64,000 bases of DNA from Ardenticatenaceae bacterium (GCA_020634415.1 JACKBT010000016.1:46502-110501), one strand, 5' to 3'. Positions 18,631 to 27,990 are shown, counted from the stretch's first letter. The notes: generated by a model not told the origin, from the letters alone. Numbers and translations are program-made.

Positions 18631-18687
18631 TAAGTGGCAGGTGGCAGGTGGCAAGTAGCATATGCTACCTGCTACCTGCTGCTTACT
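18631..18687. repeat. Tandem-word hairpin (gtggcag words) between converging genes
   Basis: gtaagtggcaggtggcaggt, then gcaagtagc, pairs with gctacctgctacctgctgct. Same architecture as the gagactgg hairpins but a different word. Likely a two-way transcription end. Confidence 0.6.
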
Positions 18688-18688
18688 C

Positions 18689-20119
18689 TTAATTTCCTAT
18701 CGTGGTTAGATCGAATTTGTAAAGTTTGTGTTGGCTGGTGATGGCGACGAGTTGGCCCTGGCTGGTGATGGCCATGTCGCGGGCGGCACCTTCTAGGGGG
18801 ATGAGGTGGAGGAAACGGCCGTTATTATCAAAAACCTGAATCCCTTGAAAGTCAGCCACATAAATGCGCCCCTGCCCATCTACGGCAATGGCCGACAGCG
18901 TGCCTAGAAATAGGCCCGGTTCGTTGCCACTGCTGCCAAACTGGGTGGCAAACTGCCCCTCGGCCGTAAACTTAAACACCACATCTTGCCGATCTCCCAA
19001 CACATCTTCGGCCGCACCAATGACATAGAGGTTGTCCAGACCATCTACGGCGATATTGTCGAAACTGAGGGCTGAGGGTACAGATTCTATGGAGATGGTC
19101 TGTAAGACGTTGCCCTTGGCATCGAAGCGGACGATGGTGTTGCTGATGCGGTTGAGTGCCAACAATTCGCCATTGACGGTCAGGGCTAAGTGGCCGAAGG
19201 AGACGGAGAATTCTTGATCGTAAGTGAATTGGCCCAATAATTCGGCAGTGGCGGCATCATAGAGGTAGATATTGCTGCTTTGCTCGGCATATAAAATGCC
19301 ATCGGCACTTAGTTCCAGATCGTCGGTGTATTTTTCTTTGTCCCAGGGCAAGGTGGTTTGGTAGGTTCCGTCGGGGGCGAAGGTTTGTAAACGGCCGTTA
19401 TCCCGATCCGCCACATAAATCGTACCATCACTGCTCAAAGCCAAAGCCCGAGCATCGTTAAATTGGCCGGGGCTGATACCACGCTCCCCCACCACAAACA
19501 ATAGCCCCTCTGGAGTTCCTGCTACGGTTGAAGAGTCAATCCCCTCTATCTCTTCCGCCACCGACGTTAAAATATCATCCACACTCTCTAAATTGGGTGT
19601 AGGCACAACAATTTCAGGCACATTTATAGAAGAAGACTCCTGCTCAAAACCGGGTAAGAAGGCCAAAAACGCCGCCACACCACCCACCAAAGGCACAATT
19701 ATCGAAGCGGCGATGGCGAGCACAACAAAGAAAATAATGCTCGAAACCAGACAGCCGCCGCGACGGCCTGTGCCGGTTTGGTGTCCAACCTGGACAGTAT
19801 AAACATGCTGCTGTGCCAGGCTTAAGCCCGCCGCCAGCCGCCGCACAGCATCGGCCGCGGTGTCATTATCTACCTGGAAGGCCATTTTGTAAGTCTGGAT
19901 GGCTGCCGCCATGTCATTCATGTTGATTAGCCGCACAATGTCGCGTAGGGCTGTTTGCTGGGTGAGCAGGGGGGCGAATTCCTGGCTGTGGGCGCGAGGG
20001 CGTAATTCTTCGGGGACGATGACGGTGCTGCTGCAATAAGGGCATTGTATAGTTAGGTGGTTGCCGCCATCGTGCTGAAGGTTGGCGGTGCAGTTGGGAC
20101 AGGTAAAGGTTTGAGACAT
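18689..20119 (-). CDS. Zinc-ribbon, one transmembrane, NHL-propeller protein
   Basis: A 476-aa protein. The N-terminus is a zinc ribbon (Cys7, Cys10, Cys26, Cys29), then a short helical region, a strongly hydrophobic segment (about 132-165), an acidic Ser-rich linker and an NHL-type beta-propeller (about 205-476) with repeats such as SSDGTIYVADRDNGRLQTF and VDGQGRIYVADFQGIQVFD. Topology suggests the ribbon inside and the propeller outside the membrane. The function is unknown; propellers of this kind bind proteins or glycans. ACGGAGA upstream supports the start. It resembles the nearby sugar dehydrogenase-like propeller only in general fold. Confidence 0.75.
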   Translation of the reverse strand: MSQTFTCPNCTANLQHDGGNHLTIQCPYCSSTVIVPEELRPRAHSQEFAPLLTQQTALRDIVRLINMNDMAAAIQTYKMAFQVDNDTAADAVRRLAAGLSLAQQHVYTVQVGHQTGTGRRGGCLVSSIIFFVVLAIAASIIVPLVGGVAAFLAFLPGFEQESSSINVPEIVVPTPNLESVDDILTSVAEEIEGIDSSTVAGTPEGLLFVVGERGISPGQFNDARALALSSDGTIYVADRDNGRLQTFAPDGTYQTTLPWDKEKYTDDLELSADGILYAEQSSNIYLYDAATAELLGQFTYDQEFSVSFGHLALTVNGELLALNRISNTIVRFDAKGNVLQTISIESVPSALSFDNIAVDGLDNLYVIGAAEDVLGDRQDVVFKFTAEGQFATQFGSSGNEPGLFLGTLSAIAVDGQGRIYVADFQGIQVFDNNGRFLHLIPLEGAARDMAITSQGQLVAITSQHKLYKFDLTTIGN

Positions 20120-20177
20120 AGGTTTCTCCGTGATAGGTACACTGCAAAGTTGATTTTATGTAAATAATTTGACTTTT

Positions 20178-20218
20178 AGAGATTGGAGACTGGAGATTGA
20201 ACTCTTAAGTCTCCAACT
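20178..20218. repeat. Tandem-word hairpin (gagactgg family)
   Basis: agagattggagactggagatt and aagtctccaactt. In the 236-bp gap between the NHL protein and the SARP regulator; the rest of the gap shows nothing I recognise. Confidence 0.5.
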
Positions 20219-20355
20219 TCCGCTGAACGATGAAGTTGTTTACGAATGATCACCAGGTTATACATTCATGAGCTGTTCTTGATTGTTTGCCAATCTACCA
20301 GAGAACCGTCCGAAATCCGTCCGAGCAAGGGCTAAAAGGGGCAGCGGTGGGGTAG

Positions 20356-23244
20356 TTAGGGGGTGGTGGATATGGTAGAAAGGGCTAAAGTTGCAGCTTG
20401 CTCAAGCGTGAGATTTTTGCCAGTTTGCCACGCTTTGTCAAATTCAGCAGGGGTTACTTTTTGTTTGAGCTGGGCTAAATTTTCTTCGCGCTGGCGCAGG
20501 TTTTCCGAGGTGAGGGGGTAGTTGAAGGTTTGGTGTAAGGTGTCACAGGCGCTGTAGAGTTGGATGCTTTGGTTGTAGTGACTCTGTTTTTGCCTGAGTT
20601 CGGCCAGCCCGCTGAGAGCAGAGATGATGCCGGTTTGGTCGCCTAATTGTTGGCGTATTTGCAGGCTGTGGTGGAGGTGGGTTTCGGCGGTGGTTAAGTC
20701 TCCCTGCACCAGGGCCAGTTTGCCGAGATTGGAGATGACGGAGGCGGCTCCTAGTTGGTCGCCTTGCAATTGCTGAAAGGCCAGACATTCTTGGAAAAGG
20801 GCGGCGGCTCGCTGGTAATCACCCAGATATTTGACGACGATGGCGAGGTTGTTGAGGGTGCGAGCCAGGGAGCCATCCATTGTGTTTTGGTTGATTTGGC
20901 GGCGCAGGTTGATGGCTTCGGTGAGCAGGGCTTCGGCTTCCTGGTAGCGACCCTGGCGGCCTGCGGACAGACCAAGATTGTGGAGGGCAACTTGCAGCAG
21001 GTGGTGGTCGTTGAGTTCGCGGGCGAGGGGGACGGCCTGGGCTAAGATGGTTTCGGCTTCGTCGTATTTGCCGTACCATTGGGCGATGGTGGCGGCTTGG
21101 TTGAATGTGCGCAGGCGAATGTGTGGGGAGAGGGTTTGCTGCAAGGCCAGGGTTTGGCAGGCCCATTGCCAGGCTTCGGCGATGCGCCCGCGTATGCGCC
21201 AGTAGTCGCTGCCGAGGGCGATTGCCAGGTTTGTTCCCTTTTCAATGATTTCGGCAGGGTGGTGTGGTTGGAGTGACCAGGTGAGGGCGGCCCGGAAGTT
21301 GAGTTCGTCGGTTTGCAGGCGGGTGAGCCATAGGGATTGTTGGGCTGTGTGGAGGTGCTGGTTGGCGGTGGTGGCGAGTTGGGTGTAGTAGCTGAGGTGC
21401 TGCTGTTGCAGGTGGGGCAGGTGGGGGTCTTTTTGCAGGTAGCTTTGGGCGTATTCGCGCAGGAGGGGCAGCATTTGGAAGCGGGGTTCGTTGAGGGTGG
21501 CTGGTGGCTGCTGGATCATGCTTTTTTCGGCCAGGGATAGGAGTTGGTCGAGGATGGTGAGGTCGAAGCTGTGGAAGTCGGAGGTGGGTTGGCTGTGGAG
21601 AACGGCCGTTACGGCATTTACCGTGAACCCACCTTGAAAAATGGCTAAGTGGACGAATAACTGTTTTTCGTCTTCTTCTAGAAGATGGTAGCTCCAGTCA
21701 ATGGCCCCACGTAAGGTTTGCTGGCGTGTGGGCCGGTCGCGGGTGGTGCTGGCTAGAATGTTGAGGCGGTCGTTGAGTTGGGCCAGGAGGGCGGAGGGGG
21801 CAAACAGCTTGATGCGGGCGGCGGCTAGTTCGATGGCGAGGGGGAGGCCGTCTAAACGGAGGCAGATTTGGGCGATGGCGGCGGCGTTGTCTTCGTTGAG
21901 GTTGAAGCTGGGTTGGTAGGCGCGGGCGCGGGCGATGAAGAGGGCGATGGCGGCGTAGCTGGGTAGATCGGCCGTTGCTGGCAGGCGTTCGGGGTTGGGC
22001 AGGGGCAGGGGCGGGACGGGGTATTCATGCTCCCCATATAGTTGTAGCAAGACGCGGCTGGTGACGATGAGGTGGAGATGGGGCGCGGCGGTGAGCAGGT
22101 CGGATAGGATGGGGGCGGCTTTGACGATTTGCTCAAAGTTGTCGAGGATGAGCAGTATCTTTTTGTTTTGCAGGTAGCTTTTTAGCTGTCCGGCAGGGGT
22201 GTTTCCTTGACCCTCGGCGAGGGTGAAGAGTTGGCTGATGATGGAGACGATTTGGTCGGGCGCGGTAACGGCCGATAAATCTACAAAATAGATGCCGTCG
22301 GGGAAAGGGGTGGGCTGTTGGGCCAGCAGTTGGGTGGCGGCTTCTAGGGCCAGGCGTGTTTTGCCGCTGCCGCCAGCCCCGGTGAGGGTGAGGAGGCGGG
22401 TGGGGGTGTTGGTCAGCCGTTCGCTGATGGCGGTGAGATCGTCGGTGCGGCCGAAGAAGGGGGTGAGTTGATGGGGCAGGTTGTGGGGGGGGCGGGGGAT
22501 GGCCAGGGGGGTGCGAACTGTTTTTGTTTCTTTGGTCTCTTTTTCGCGCTCGCCGCTTTTGATTTGGGTGTAGAGAGCGGCCGTTTCGGTCATGGGCCGC
22601 ACGCCTAATTCTGTATGAAGAAGCTGTTCAAACTGCTGATAGACTTGTAGTGCTCCGGCCCGATCACCGGATTCGTAACGAAGCTGCATGAGTTGGCGAA
22701 TGGTGTCTTCGCGCAGGGTGTCGGCGGCTAATAGTTGTTGGGCGTAGTAGATGGCCTGGGGGTAGTCGTTTTCGCTCTGGCAGCGGTCAATGAGCTGTTC
22801 GAGATTGCTCATGTAGAGGGTGCGCAGCCGCTCGCGCTCGGCTTCCAGCCAATCTTCGTACAGGTCAATGAGGAGGTCATCCTGGTAGAGGGCGACGGCT
22901 TCGGCGAGGTGGTTGGTCTGGCTGAGGTGTTCAAAGTGGGCGATGTCGAGCCAGTAAACGGCCGTTGGCTGCCAATAGAGTGTGCTGCCCCGACTGATAA
23001 TCCACTGCTCGTCGTCGGGGAGGATGCGGCGCAAATCGTAGAGATGGCGGCGCAGGTTGGCTTTGGCCTCGCTTTCGGGCACATCGGGCCACAGCAGGAA
23101 GGCGATGGCTTCGCGGGAGACGGGTTGATGGCGATTGAGCAGGAGGTAGGCAAAGAGAGGGCGTGTTTTGGGCAGCGCAGAAAAGGGGATCGGCCGTTCG
23201 TCCTCAGACAAAGTGAAGTGACCAAATAGATGTATTCTTAACAC
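20356..23244 (-). CDS. SARP/BTAD-type transcriptional regulator with NB-ARC ATPase and TPRs
   Basis: A 962-aa AfsR-like regulator. It has a winged-helix DNA-binding domain (about 1-95, with SREAIAFLLWPD and ANLRRHLYDLRRILPDD), a bacterial transcriptional activation domain (about 96-240), an NB-ARC-type ATPase (about 265-560) with Walker A TGAGGSGKTRLALE, and TPR repeats (about 690-930). Such proteins sense a signal through the ATPase and TPR part and activate nearby or distant genes. The start is a GTG at 23244 (VLRIHLFGHF), which fits the family's usual MLRI/MLEI opening. It lies downstream of the S9 peptidase on the same strand, split by a hairpin. Targets are unknown. Confidence 0.9.
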   Translation of the reverse strand: MLRIHLFGHFTLSEDERPIPFSALPKTRPLFAYLLLNRHQPVSREAIAFLLWPDVPESEAKANLRRHLYDLRRILPDDEQWIISRGSTLYWQPTAVYWLDIAHFEHLSQTNHLAEAVALYQDDLLIDLYEDWLEAERERLRTLYMSNLEQLIDRCQSENDYPQAIYYAQQLLAADTLREDTIRQLMQLRYESGDRAGALQVYQQFEQLLHTELGVRPMTETAALYTQIKSGEREKETKETKTVRTPLAIPRPPHNLPHQLTPFFGRTDDLTAISERLTNTPTRLLTLTGAGGSGKTRLALEAATQLLAQQPTPFPDGIYFVDLSAVTAPDQIVSIISQLFTLAEGQGNTPAGQLKSYLQNKKILLILDNFEQIVKAAPILSDLLTAAPHLHLIVTSRVLLQLYGEHEYPVPPLPLPNPERLPATADLPSYAAIALFIARARAYQPSFNLNEDNAAAIAQICLRLDGLPLAIELAAARIKLFAPSALLAQLNDRLNILASTTRDRPTRQQTLRGAIDWSYHLLEEDEKQLFVHLAIFQGGFTVNAVTAVLHSQPTSDFHSFDLTILDQLLSLAEKSMIQQPPATLNEPRFQMLPLLREYAQSYLQKDPHLPHLQQQHLSYYTQLATTANQHLHTAQQSLWLTRLQTDELNFRAALTWSLQPHHPAEIIEKGTNLAIALGSDYWRIRGRIAEAWQWACQTLALQQTLSPHIRLRTFNQAATIAQWYGKYDEAETILAQAVPLARELNDHHLLQVALHNLGLSAGRQGRYQEAEALLTEAINLRRQINQNTMDGSLARTLNNLAIVVKYLGDYQRAAALFQECLAFQQLQGDQLGAASVISNLGKLALVQGDLTTAETHLHHSLQIRQQLGDQTGIISALSGLAELRQKQSHYNQSIQLYSACDTLHQTFNYPLTSENLRQREENLAQLKQKVTPAEFDKAWQTGKNLTLEQAATLALSTISTTP

Positions 23245-23319
23245 GCCGTGTAGAATACTGGAAAGTGGGCAAGAAAGAAAGAGAGTTTAAGTACTGATTT
23301 GTGGCGGAGGGGGAGCGGG

Positions 23320-23362
23320 GAGATTGGAGACTGGAGACTGATCAATCACAGTCTCCAGTCTT
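23320..23362. repeat. Tandem-word hairpin (gagactgg family)
   Basis: gagattggagactggagact and cagtctccagtctttgg. An AACGGCCGTT palindrome follows at about 23380. It lies between the S9 peptidase stop and the regulator start. Confidence 0.6.
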
Positions 23363-23386
23363 TGGTTTTGGGGAGTGAACGGCCGT

Positions 23387-25294
23387 TTATGCCCCCAAAT
23401 GTGCCTTAAAAAAGTCGGTGATGGCGTTGTAACAGGTTACACGGTTGTCGAATTTGATGACATCGTGACCTTCATCCTCAAACATGAGGTAGTCAACGGT
23501 TTTGCCCTGGCCGCGTAATTCCTCAACCAGTTCGCGGGATTCTTGCTCGATGACGCGGGGGTCGTTGTGGCCCTGGATGACGAGCATGGGGCATTGGATG
23601 TTGTGGATGTAGGTGCGCGGTGAGCGTTCGACCATGAGTTCCTTGTCTTCAACGGGGTCGCCCACGAGCATTTTGATGAAGGGTTTCCAGGTTTCGGGTA
23701 CGCGGTCGGCGAAGGTGAGGAGGTCGTAGGGGCCGAACATGTCTACGGCGGCTGACCATAGTTCGGGGTGGCGGGCGGCCAGGGTGAGGGTCATGAAGCC
23801 GCCGTAGGAACGGCCGATTACCGCCGCTCGGCTCACATCAAGCCGCTCATCCTTGGGCAAAACCTCTGTCATGGCATGAATATGGTCGAGCCGATCCTGG
23901 CCGCCCCAGTCGCGCACGACGTGGTGCATGTAGGCGAAACCATAGCCGGTGCTGCCGCGCACGTTGGGCACGAAGACGGCGAAGCCGTTGAGGGTGAGGA
24001 ATTGGATGAGGGGCATGGAGAACCAGGCGAAGTCGGGACGTTCTTGGCTTTGGGGGCCGCCGTGAATGTAGTAGACCAACGGCCGTTGGCCCACAAACCC
24101 CAGCTCTGGTGCCGGCAAATATAAGCGGGCGGAAATGCGCAGGCCATCGTAGCTGGTGAAGGAGGCATCTTCGCCGGGGGCAAGCTGGGCGGGGGTGAGG
24201 CCGAGGATGCGCTCGTCGGTGTGGCGGGTGAGGCGGTCGCGCTGGGGGCCGCTGACGGTGTAGAGTTGGGTGGGGGAAACGGCCGTTGAAAACGACAGCG
24301 CATACCGATCCCCAGCCTTGTCATATCGCGCCGATTCCAGAACCCCATTGGCTAATTCGCCCTGCCCACAAATGACATGTTCCAGGGTGAGCGTTAAATT
24401 CTTCTCGTCCAACACGCCTTCATAAAGCCAGGAGCAGCCATCAATATTGTAGGTGAGGGTGTAGCGATGGCCGTGCAGATGCTCAATCCCCTCCAACTCG
24501 CCGAGGCCAGTGTGGGCCATGCCCTCAACGGTGATGGGCTGGATATTTTGGGGATCGTCGAGGGGCATGTAGCCCAGGCCACCCTTGTCGTCGAAGAGGA
24601 TGGTGTTGAAGAAGAGGCCCGTCTCGTCGCTGGTGAAGTGGACATGGTGAATGGCGGTGGGTGTAATTGGCTGGTCAGGTTCACGTTGGTCCAGGGGGAT
24701 GCCCCACAGAGGGCTGTGGGTTTCGTCGCCTTCGTTGTAGCGATGGAGAATGTGGTCGCCAACGCCGTACTGCTCCATGAGGATGAATTTGTTGTGGGAT
24801 GGGTTGTTGGCGGCGGGATACATGCCGTACATACCCTGGCTCAGTTTGGTGAGGGTCATGGTGGCTAAGTTGAGCCGCCAACTGACCATGAGGGGTTGTT
24901 GGGTGGATTCACCGCTAAAGTAGATGATGTTTTGTTCCAGGTCTTCGCCGCCGGCAAAAACGCGGAAATCGGCAAAGGTTTCGGGGAAGATGGGTTGTGG
25001 ATAGCCGCCTTCGAGGGGGATGAGCATGGGTTGGTATACTTCGTTGCCGTCCTGATCGAGCAGGAGCAGGATTTTGCCGAGTTGGGGGAAGACGGTGAAG
25101 AGGCCGCCGCCGATGAGGTGGGGGTTTTGCAGGGCGATGTGAGGGGGCAGGAGGGGGATGGGGACGCTGCCACCTTCTTGCATGACGTAGAGGCTGTTAC
25201 GGCCGTTCAAGTTGCTGACAAAATAAATCTTATCATCCACCAGTTGGGGGACTAAAAAGAGGCGGGCGGAGAGGAGGGATTCTATACGGGGCAT
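23387..25294 (-). CDS. S9 family serine peptidase (acylaminoacyl/prolyl oligopeptidase type)
   Basis: About 635 aa. The N-terminal part (1-380) is a beta-propeller-like region and the C-terminal part an alpha/beta hydrolase with catalytic Ser in GRSYGGFMTL (near 496), an Asp in QGHNDPRV and His in EDEGHDVIKF. Such enzymes cut short peptides or remove blocked N-terminal residues in the cytoplasm. The frame runs 13 codons further upstream, but that part (starting MTQLPNYL) is encoded by a ggtaatt tandem repeat, and AAGGAA before ATG 25294 marks the likely start. No signal peptide is present. Confidence 0.9.
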   Translation of the reverse strand: MPRIESLLSARLFLVPQLVDDKIYFVSNLNGRNSLYVMQEGGSVPIPLLPPHIALQNPHLIGGGLFTVFPQLGKILLLLDQDGNEVYQPMLIPLEGGYPQPIFPETFADFRVFAGGEDLEQNIIYFSGESTQQPLMVSWRLNLATMTLTKLSQGMYGMYPAANNPSHNKFILMEQYGVGDHILHRYNEGDETHSPLWGIPLDQREPDQPITPTAIHHVHFTSDETGLFFNTILFDDKGGLGYMPLDDPQNIQPITVEGMAHTGLGELEGIEHLHGHRYTLTYNIDGCSWLYEGVLDEKNLTLTLEHVICGQGELANGVLESARYDKAGDRYALSFSTAVSPTQLYTVSGPQRDRLTRHTDERILGLTPAQLAPGEDASFTSYDGLRISARLYLPAPELGFVGQRPLVYYIHGGPQSQERPDFAWFSMPLIQFLTLNGFAVFVPNVRGSTGYGFAYMHHVVRDWGGQDRLDHIHAMTEVLPKDERLDVSRAAVIGRSYGGFMTLTLAARHPELWSAAVDMFGPYDLLTFADRVPETWKPFIKMLVGDPVEDKELMVERSPRTYIHNIQCPMLVIQGHNDPRVIEQESRELVEELRGQGKTVDYLMFEDEGHDVIKFDNRVTCYNAITDFFKAHLGA

Positions 25295-25308
25295 GGGGTT
25301 CCTTTTTA

Positions 25309-25376
25309 TGAGGTAGTTGGGTAATTGAGTCATTGGGTAATTGTTTGGTCTTTAACTACTTGATCGGGTAATAAAT
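25309..25376. repeat. Tandem gggtaattg/tagttgggt words before the S9 peptidase
   Basis: aggtagttgggtaattgagt, then cattgggtaattg, and a far arm caattacccaatt at 25459-25472, flanking the palindromic element at 25377-25426. This looks like one element nested in another. Confidence 0.45.
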
Positions 25377-25426
25377 GTAGAGCGATTTTGCAAATCGCTC
25401 GGACGATTTACCAAATCGTCCTACAC
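25377..25426. repeat. gtagagcgatttt palindromic element (copy 1)
   Basis: agcgattttgcaaatcgct followed by ggacgatttaccaaatcgtcc, two palindromes in a row. A near-identical element occurs at 28047-28097, and a single palindrome of the same type lies in frame inside hemA (52433-52453). Confidence 0.7.
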
Positions 25427-25488
25427 CGTTTCCATGATTTATTTCTTGAACTGCAATCAATTACCCAATTATCACCTTGCTCAGTTAC

Positions 25489-26775
25489 TTATACAGTTGT
25501 TTCATTGCTGATGGATAGCTGTTCACTATTTGTGGTCAATTGTCCGCTGAATATGCGGACGGCGACGAGGCCGGAGAGGATGACGATGATGCCGCTGATG
25601 AGAAAGACATTGCGCACGCCGACGAGGGCGGCGACGGTGCCGGCAAAGAACATGGAGATGAGGCTGGCGGTTTGGATGACGGTGTTGAGGGCGCTGGAGA
25701 TGCGACCCAGAATTTCATCGGATACGGCCGTTTGCACCAGCGTGGCCACACCCGCATTCAGAGGCGTGGCTAACAGCCCCAGGGCAAACAGGATGGGGAA
25801 TAGCTGCCAGATGTGGGTGACAAAGGCCAGGGGTAAGATGACCCAACCCGTCAGGAAGAGGCCGCTGCTGGCGAGGGTGGTTGGTTTGAATTTGGCGGCC
25901 AGGACGGTGACGAGTGCGCCGCTTATGATCATGGCGGCAACCTGGGCAAATTCTAAGGCCCCAAACCAGGTTTCGGGCAGGCCCAGATCGTTCACGACCA
26001 TAGGGGCCAGCAGGACGTTGAGGGCACCAATGCCCAGCATGGCGACCCCGCCGGCCATCATCACGCCGATGAGGATGCGGGAGTGGGCGATGAGGCTGAG
26101 GCCATCGCGCAGTTGGGTGAAGACATGGCGTACAGAGGGTGGGGTGGTGGTAACGGCCGTTTGTGTTTGCACCTTTAACTGCCAGATGAGCAGTGCCGAC
26201 AGGACGAAGGTGATGGCATCAATGATGAAGGCGGTGGTGAAGGTGTCTAGTGTGCCTACCAGGAAGCCAGCCACGCCTGTGCCTAAGACGCGGAAGAAGA
26301 CGACGCTCATTTGGGACAAGGAGTTGGCGGCCAGCAGCCCTTCTTTGGGCACGACGCGGGGAATGACGGCGCTGCGGGCGGGCGCGAAGAAGGCGGAAAC
26401 GGTGGCGTGGCCGAAGGCTAACAGGTAGATGAGCCATATTTGCCCGGTGGCCGCAGCGATGATGAAGCCTAAGGTGAGTGCGGCCCGCAGGCCGTCGGAC
26501 ATGACCATGACGTGCTTACGATTCCAGCGGTCTACGAACACACCGGCGATGAGGCCGAAAACGGCCGTGGGCAAGGCCAGTGCAATCAGCAGCCAGGCAA
26601 TGGCCTGGGCATCGCCGCCCGTGATACGATTGATGAATAAGACAAGCGTGAGGTGGGTGACGGAATCGCCAAAGTTGGAGATGATTTGGCCCAGCCACAG
26701 CAGGCGAAAATCGCGGATTCTCAATAAATCGCGGGCGGTGATTTCAGGTGGATTTTGTGTTTCTAGTTGGCTCAT
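25489..26775 (-). CDS. MFS transporter (enterobactin-exporter-like MFS_3 type)
   Basis: A 428-aa membrane protein with about 12 hydrophobic segments. The opening RDFRLLWLGQIISNFGDSVT, the loop DRWNRKHVMVMSDGLRA and ARSAVIPRVVPKEGLLAANSLSQ are typical of MFS_3 exporters of small molecules. The last residues (SISNETTV) come close to the repeat region at 25309-25500. It is followed by a small unknown gene and an ArsR-like regulator upstream on the same strand, so it may be a regulated efflux pump; that link is inferred from position. The substrate is unknown. Confidence 0.9.
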   Translation of the reverse strand: MSQLETQNPPEITARDLLRIRDFRLLWLGQIISNFGDSVTHLTLVLFINRITGGDAQAIAWLLIALALPTAVFGLIAGVFVDRWNRKHVMVMSDGLRAALTLGFIIAAATGQIWLIYLLAFGHATVSAFFAPARSAVIPRVVPKEGLLAANSLSQMSVVFFRVLGTGVAGFLVGTLDTFTTAFIIDAITFVLSALLIWQLKVQTQTAVTTTPPSVRHVFTQLRDGLSLIAHSRILIGVMMAGGVAMLGIGALNVLLAPMVVNDLGLPETWFGALEFAQVAAMIISGALVTVLAAKFKPTTLASSGLFLTGWVILPLAFVTHIWQLFPILFALGLLATPLNAGVATLVQTAVSDEILGRISSALNTVIQTASLISMFFAGTVAALVGVRNVFLISGIIVILSGLVAVRIFSGQLTTNSEQLSISNETTV

Positions 26776-26789
26776 TGGTATCTATTAGC

Positions 26790-27011
26790 CTATTCCGCCA
26801 GGGATTCGCGCATTTCGAAGGTGACGTGGATGTGAATTTTGCTGATTTGGGTGAGGGTGTGCAGGCCATGACGTATTTTGGCGAGAAACGGCCGTTTGCT
26901 GGGCCGCGCTTCTAAAAAGGCAAAATCATCGGGGTGAAGTTGCGGGTCAATATGTGGCTGCCCGCTGGCTTGTCCATACTTCTTCGTGTCAAAATCGCTG
27001 CCGAAGTTCAT
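26790..27011 (-). CDS. Small unknown protein
   Basis: About 73 aa, starting MNFGSDF. GGAGG six bases upstream of the ATG at 27011 makes this a well-placed start (the frame extends four codons to a GTG). It is hydrophilic, rich in His and basic residues, with no membrane segment and no motif I recognise. It lies 14 bp from the MFS gene and 30 bp from the regulator, all on the minus strand, so it is probably part of that operon. A small accessory protein is possible; I cannot assign a function. Confidence 0.6.
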   Translation of the reverse strand: MNFGSDFDTKKYGQASGQPHIDPQLHPDDFAFLEARPSKRPFLAKIRHGLHTLTQISKIHIHVTFEMRESLAE

Positions 27012-27041
27012 GTTAACCTCCACGTGTAATTGGGTGATAGC

Positions 27042-27671
27042 TCAATCTATTTGGGAACTTGTTGTTTCCTCGGCATCTGGCCGATGGAGTGGGTAAAGGG
27101 CCATCAAAAGCCCATGCAATGTCGCTTCACTATTATCTTCATTGGCCGTTGACAAAACTTCATACTCCTTTCGCAGAGCTTCCAGTTGGTTATAAAGTTC
27201 TATCGTTTGTGCTTCTGTTAGCTTCATGGCCGTCTTGGCAATGCTGTGTTTTTCTGGCTGCGTTTTCTCACCCGGTTTCATTAGCCCAGCATGGATGCTG
27301 TGGCGGATTTCATCTTTGGTCACATCGAAAATGGCCCCAAACAGGGTGTCAATATTTTCATCCGTCATTTCTGTCGTTGCCAGCAGCCCATCTTCAATGC
27401 GGAACTGCCGCGCCACAATCTGATAGGTCTTTTCGATGATGCCGGAGACAACATTGGTTTCTACCACGCGAATGAGTTCATGCTTTTCCAGTTGGCGGAT
27501 GTGGTAATACAGTTTGGTAGGGTCTGTGTCTAAAAGCTCGGCCACTTCTTTAACAGTACGGGGCTTTTTGAGTGTCCGCATGACCTCTAGCCGGGTAGGG
27601 TCGGCAATAATCTTTAATGTTTCTAGGTCTGTGATGAGAAATTCGTTGGGTAATGGGTTTGCTTCCGTCAT
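27042..27671 (-). CDS. ArsR-like HTH transcriptional regulator
   Basis: About 209 aa from ATG 27671 (MTEANPLPNEF). An ArsR-type winged helix lies near the N-terminus: LETLKIIADPTRLEVMRTLKKPRTVKEVAELLDTD, then KLYYHIRQLEKHELI as recognition helix and wing start. A longer helical domain follows. The frame runs upstream to 27761, with ATGs at 27704 and 27707, but these fall inside a perfect 28-bp palindrome (27701-27728) that is better read as the operator. It heads a unit with a small protein and an MFS exporter, so I infer that it represses itself and the exporter. The ligand is unknown. Confidence 0.82.
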   Translation of the reverse strand: MTEANPLPNEFLITDLETLKIIADPTRLEVMRTLKKPRTVKEVAELLDTDPTKLYYHIRQLEKHELIRVVETNVVSGIIEKTYQIVARQFRIEDGLLATTEMTDENIDTLFGAIFDVTKDEIRHSIHAGLMKPGEKTQPEKHSIAKTAMKLTEAQTIELYNQLEALRKEYEVLSTANEDNSEATLHGLLMALYPLHRPDAEETTSSQID

Positions 27672-27700
27672 TTGTCTCTTGTGATACGATGTATTGTTTT

Positions 27701-27728
27701 CCATCATTGAAAATATTTTCAATGATGG
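27701..27728. promoter_or_regulatory. Perfect 28-bp palindromic operator of the ArsR-like gene
   Basis: CCATCATTGAAAAT followed by its exact reverse complement ATTTTCAATGATGG. It lies 30 bp before the preferred start codon. Dimeric winged-helix repressors bind such sites, so autoregulation is likely. It contains TTGAAA, a possible -35 box. Confidence 0.6.
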
Positions 27729-27895
27729 AGATATATTATATGATGAAACTAATTGTGTCAACTGCTAATTTAGGAATGTGTGGGACAGGATTTGGTGTAA
27801 GACTAGACTGGAGCCGTTTTCAAAACTGCTCCAGTCTCTCGAGTCCATACACAAAAAAATAAGCGCACCTTGTGGTAATTGTCCCGTAACTACTG

Positions 27896-27954
27896 ACCCT
27901 CCAGGAGGTTTTAGTGGAGACCTTTACGCCAGAGATGAATCTCCCGAAGGAGAA
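27896..27954. repeat. Degraded CCTCCGG-type palindromic repeat
   Basis: gaccctccaggaggttttag at the left and atctcccgaaggagaat at the right recall the 30935 and 37675 copies but have diverged. Confidence 0.4.
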
Positions 27955-27990
27955 TCCCACTTACGTTCATTAATAGTTTCACAGTTCAGC

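Noticed and set aside
22735..23229. Plus-strand frame of 164 codons opposite the SARP regulator
   Set aside because: It covers the DNA-binding and BTAD domain on the other strand, which is well conserved.
25388..26428. Frame of 346 codons opposite the MFS gene
   Set aside because: The minus strand has a clear 12-segment transporter. The plus-strand frame has no family signs and starts in repeats.
27672..27761. N-terminal extension of the ArsR-like regulator
   Set aside because: It runs through the perfect palindrome; an operator before the ATG at 27671 is more likely.
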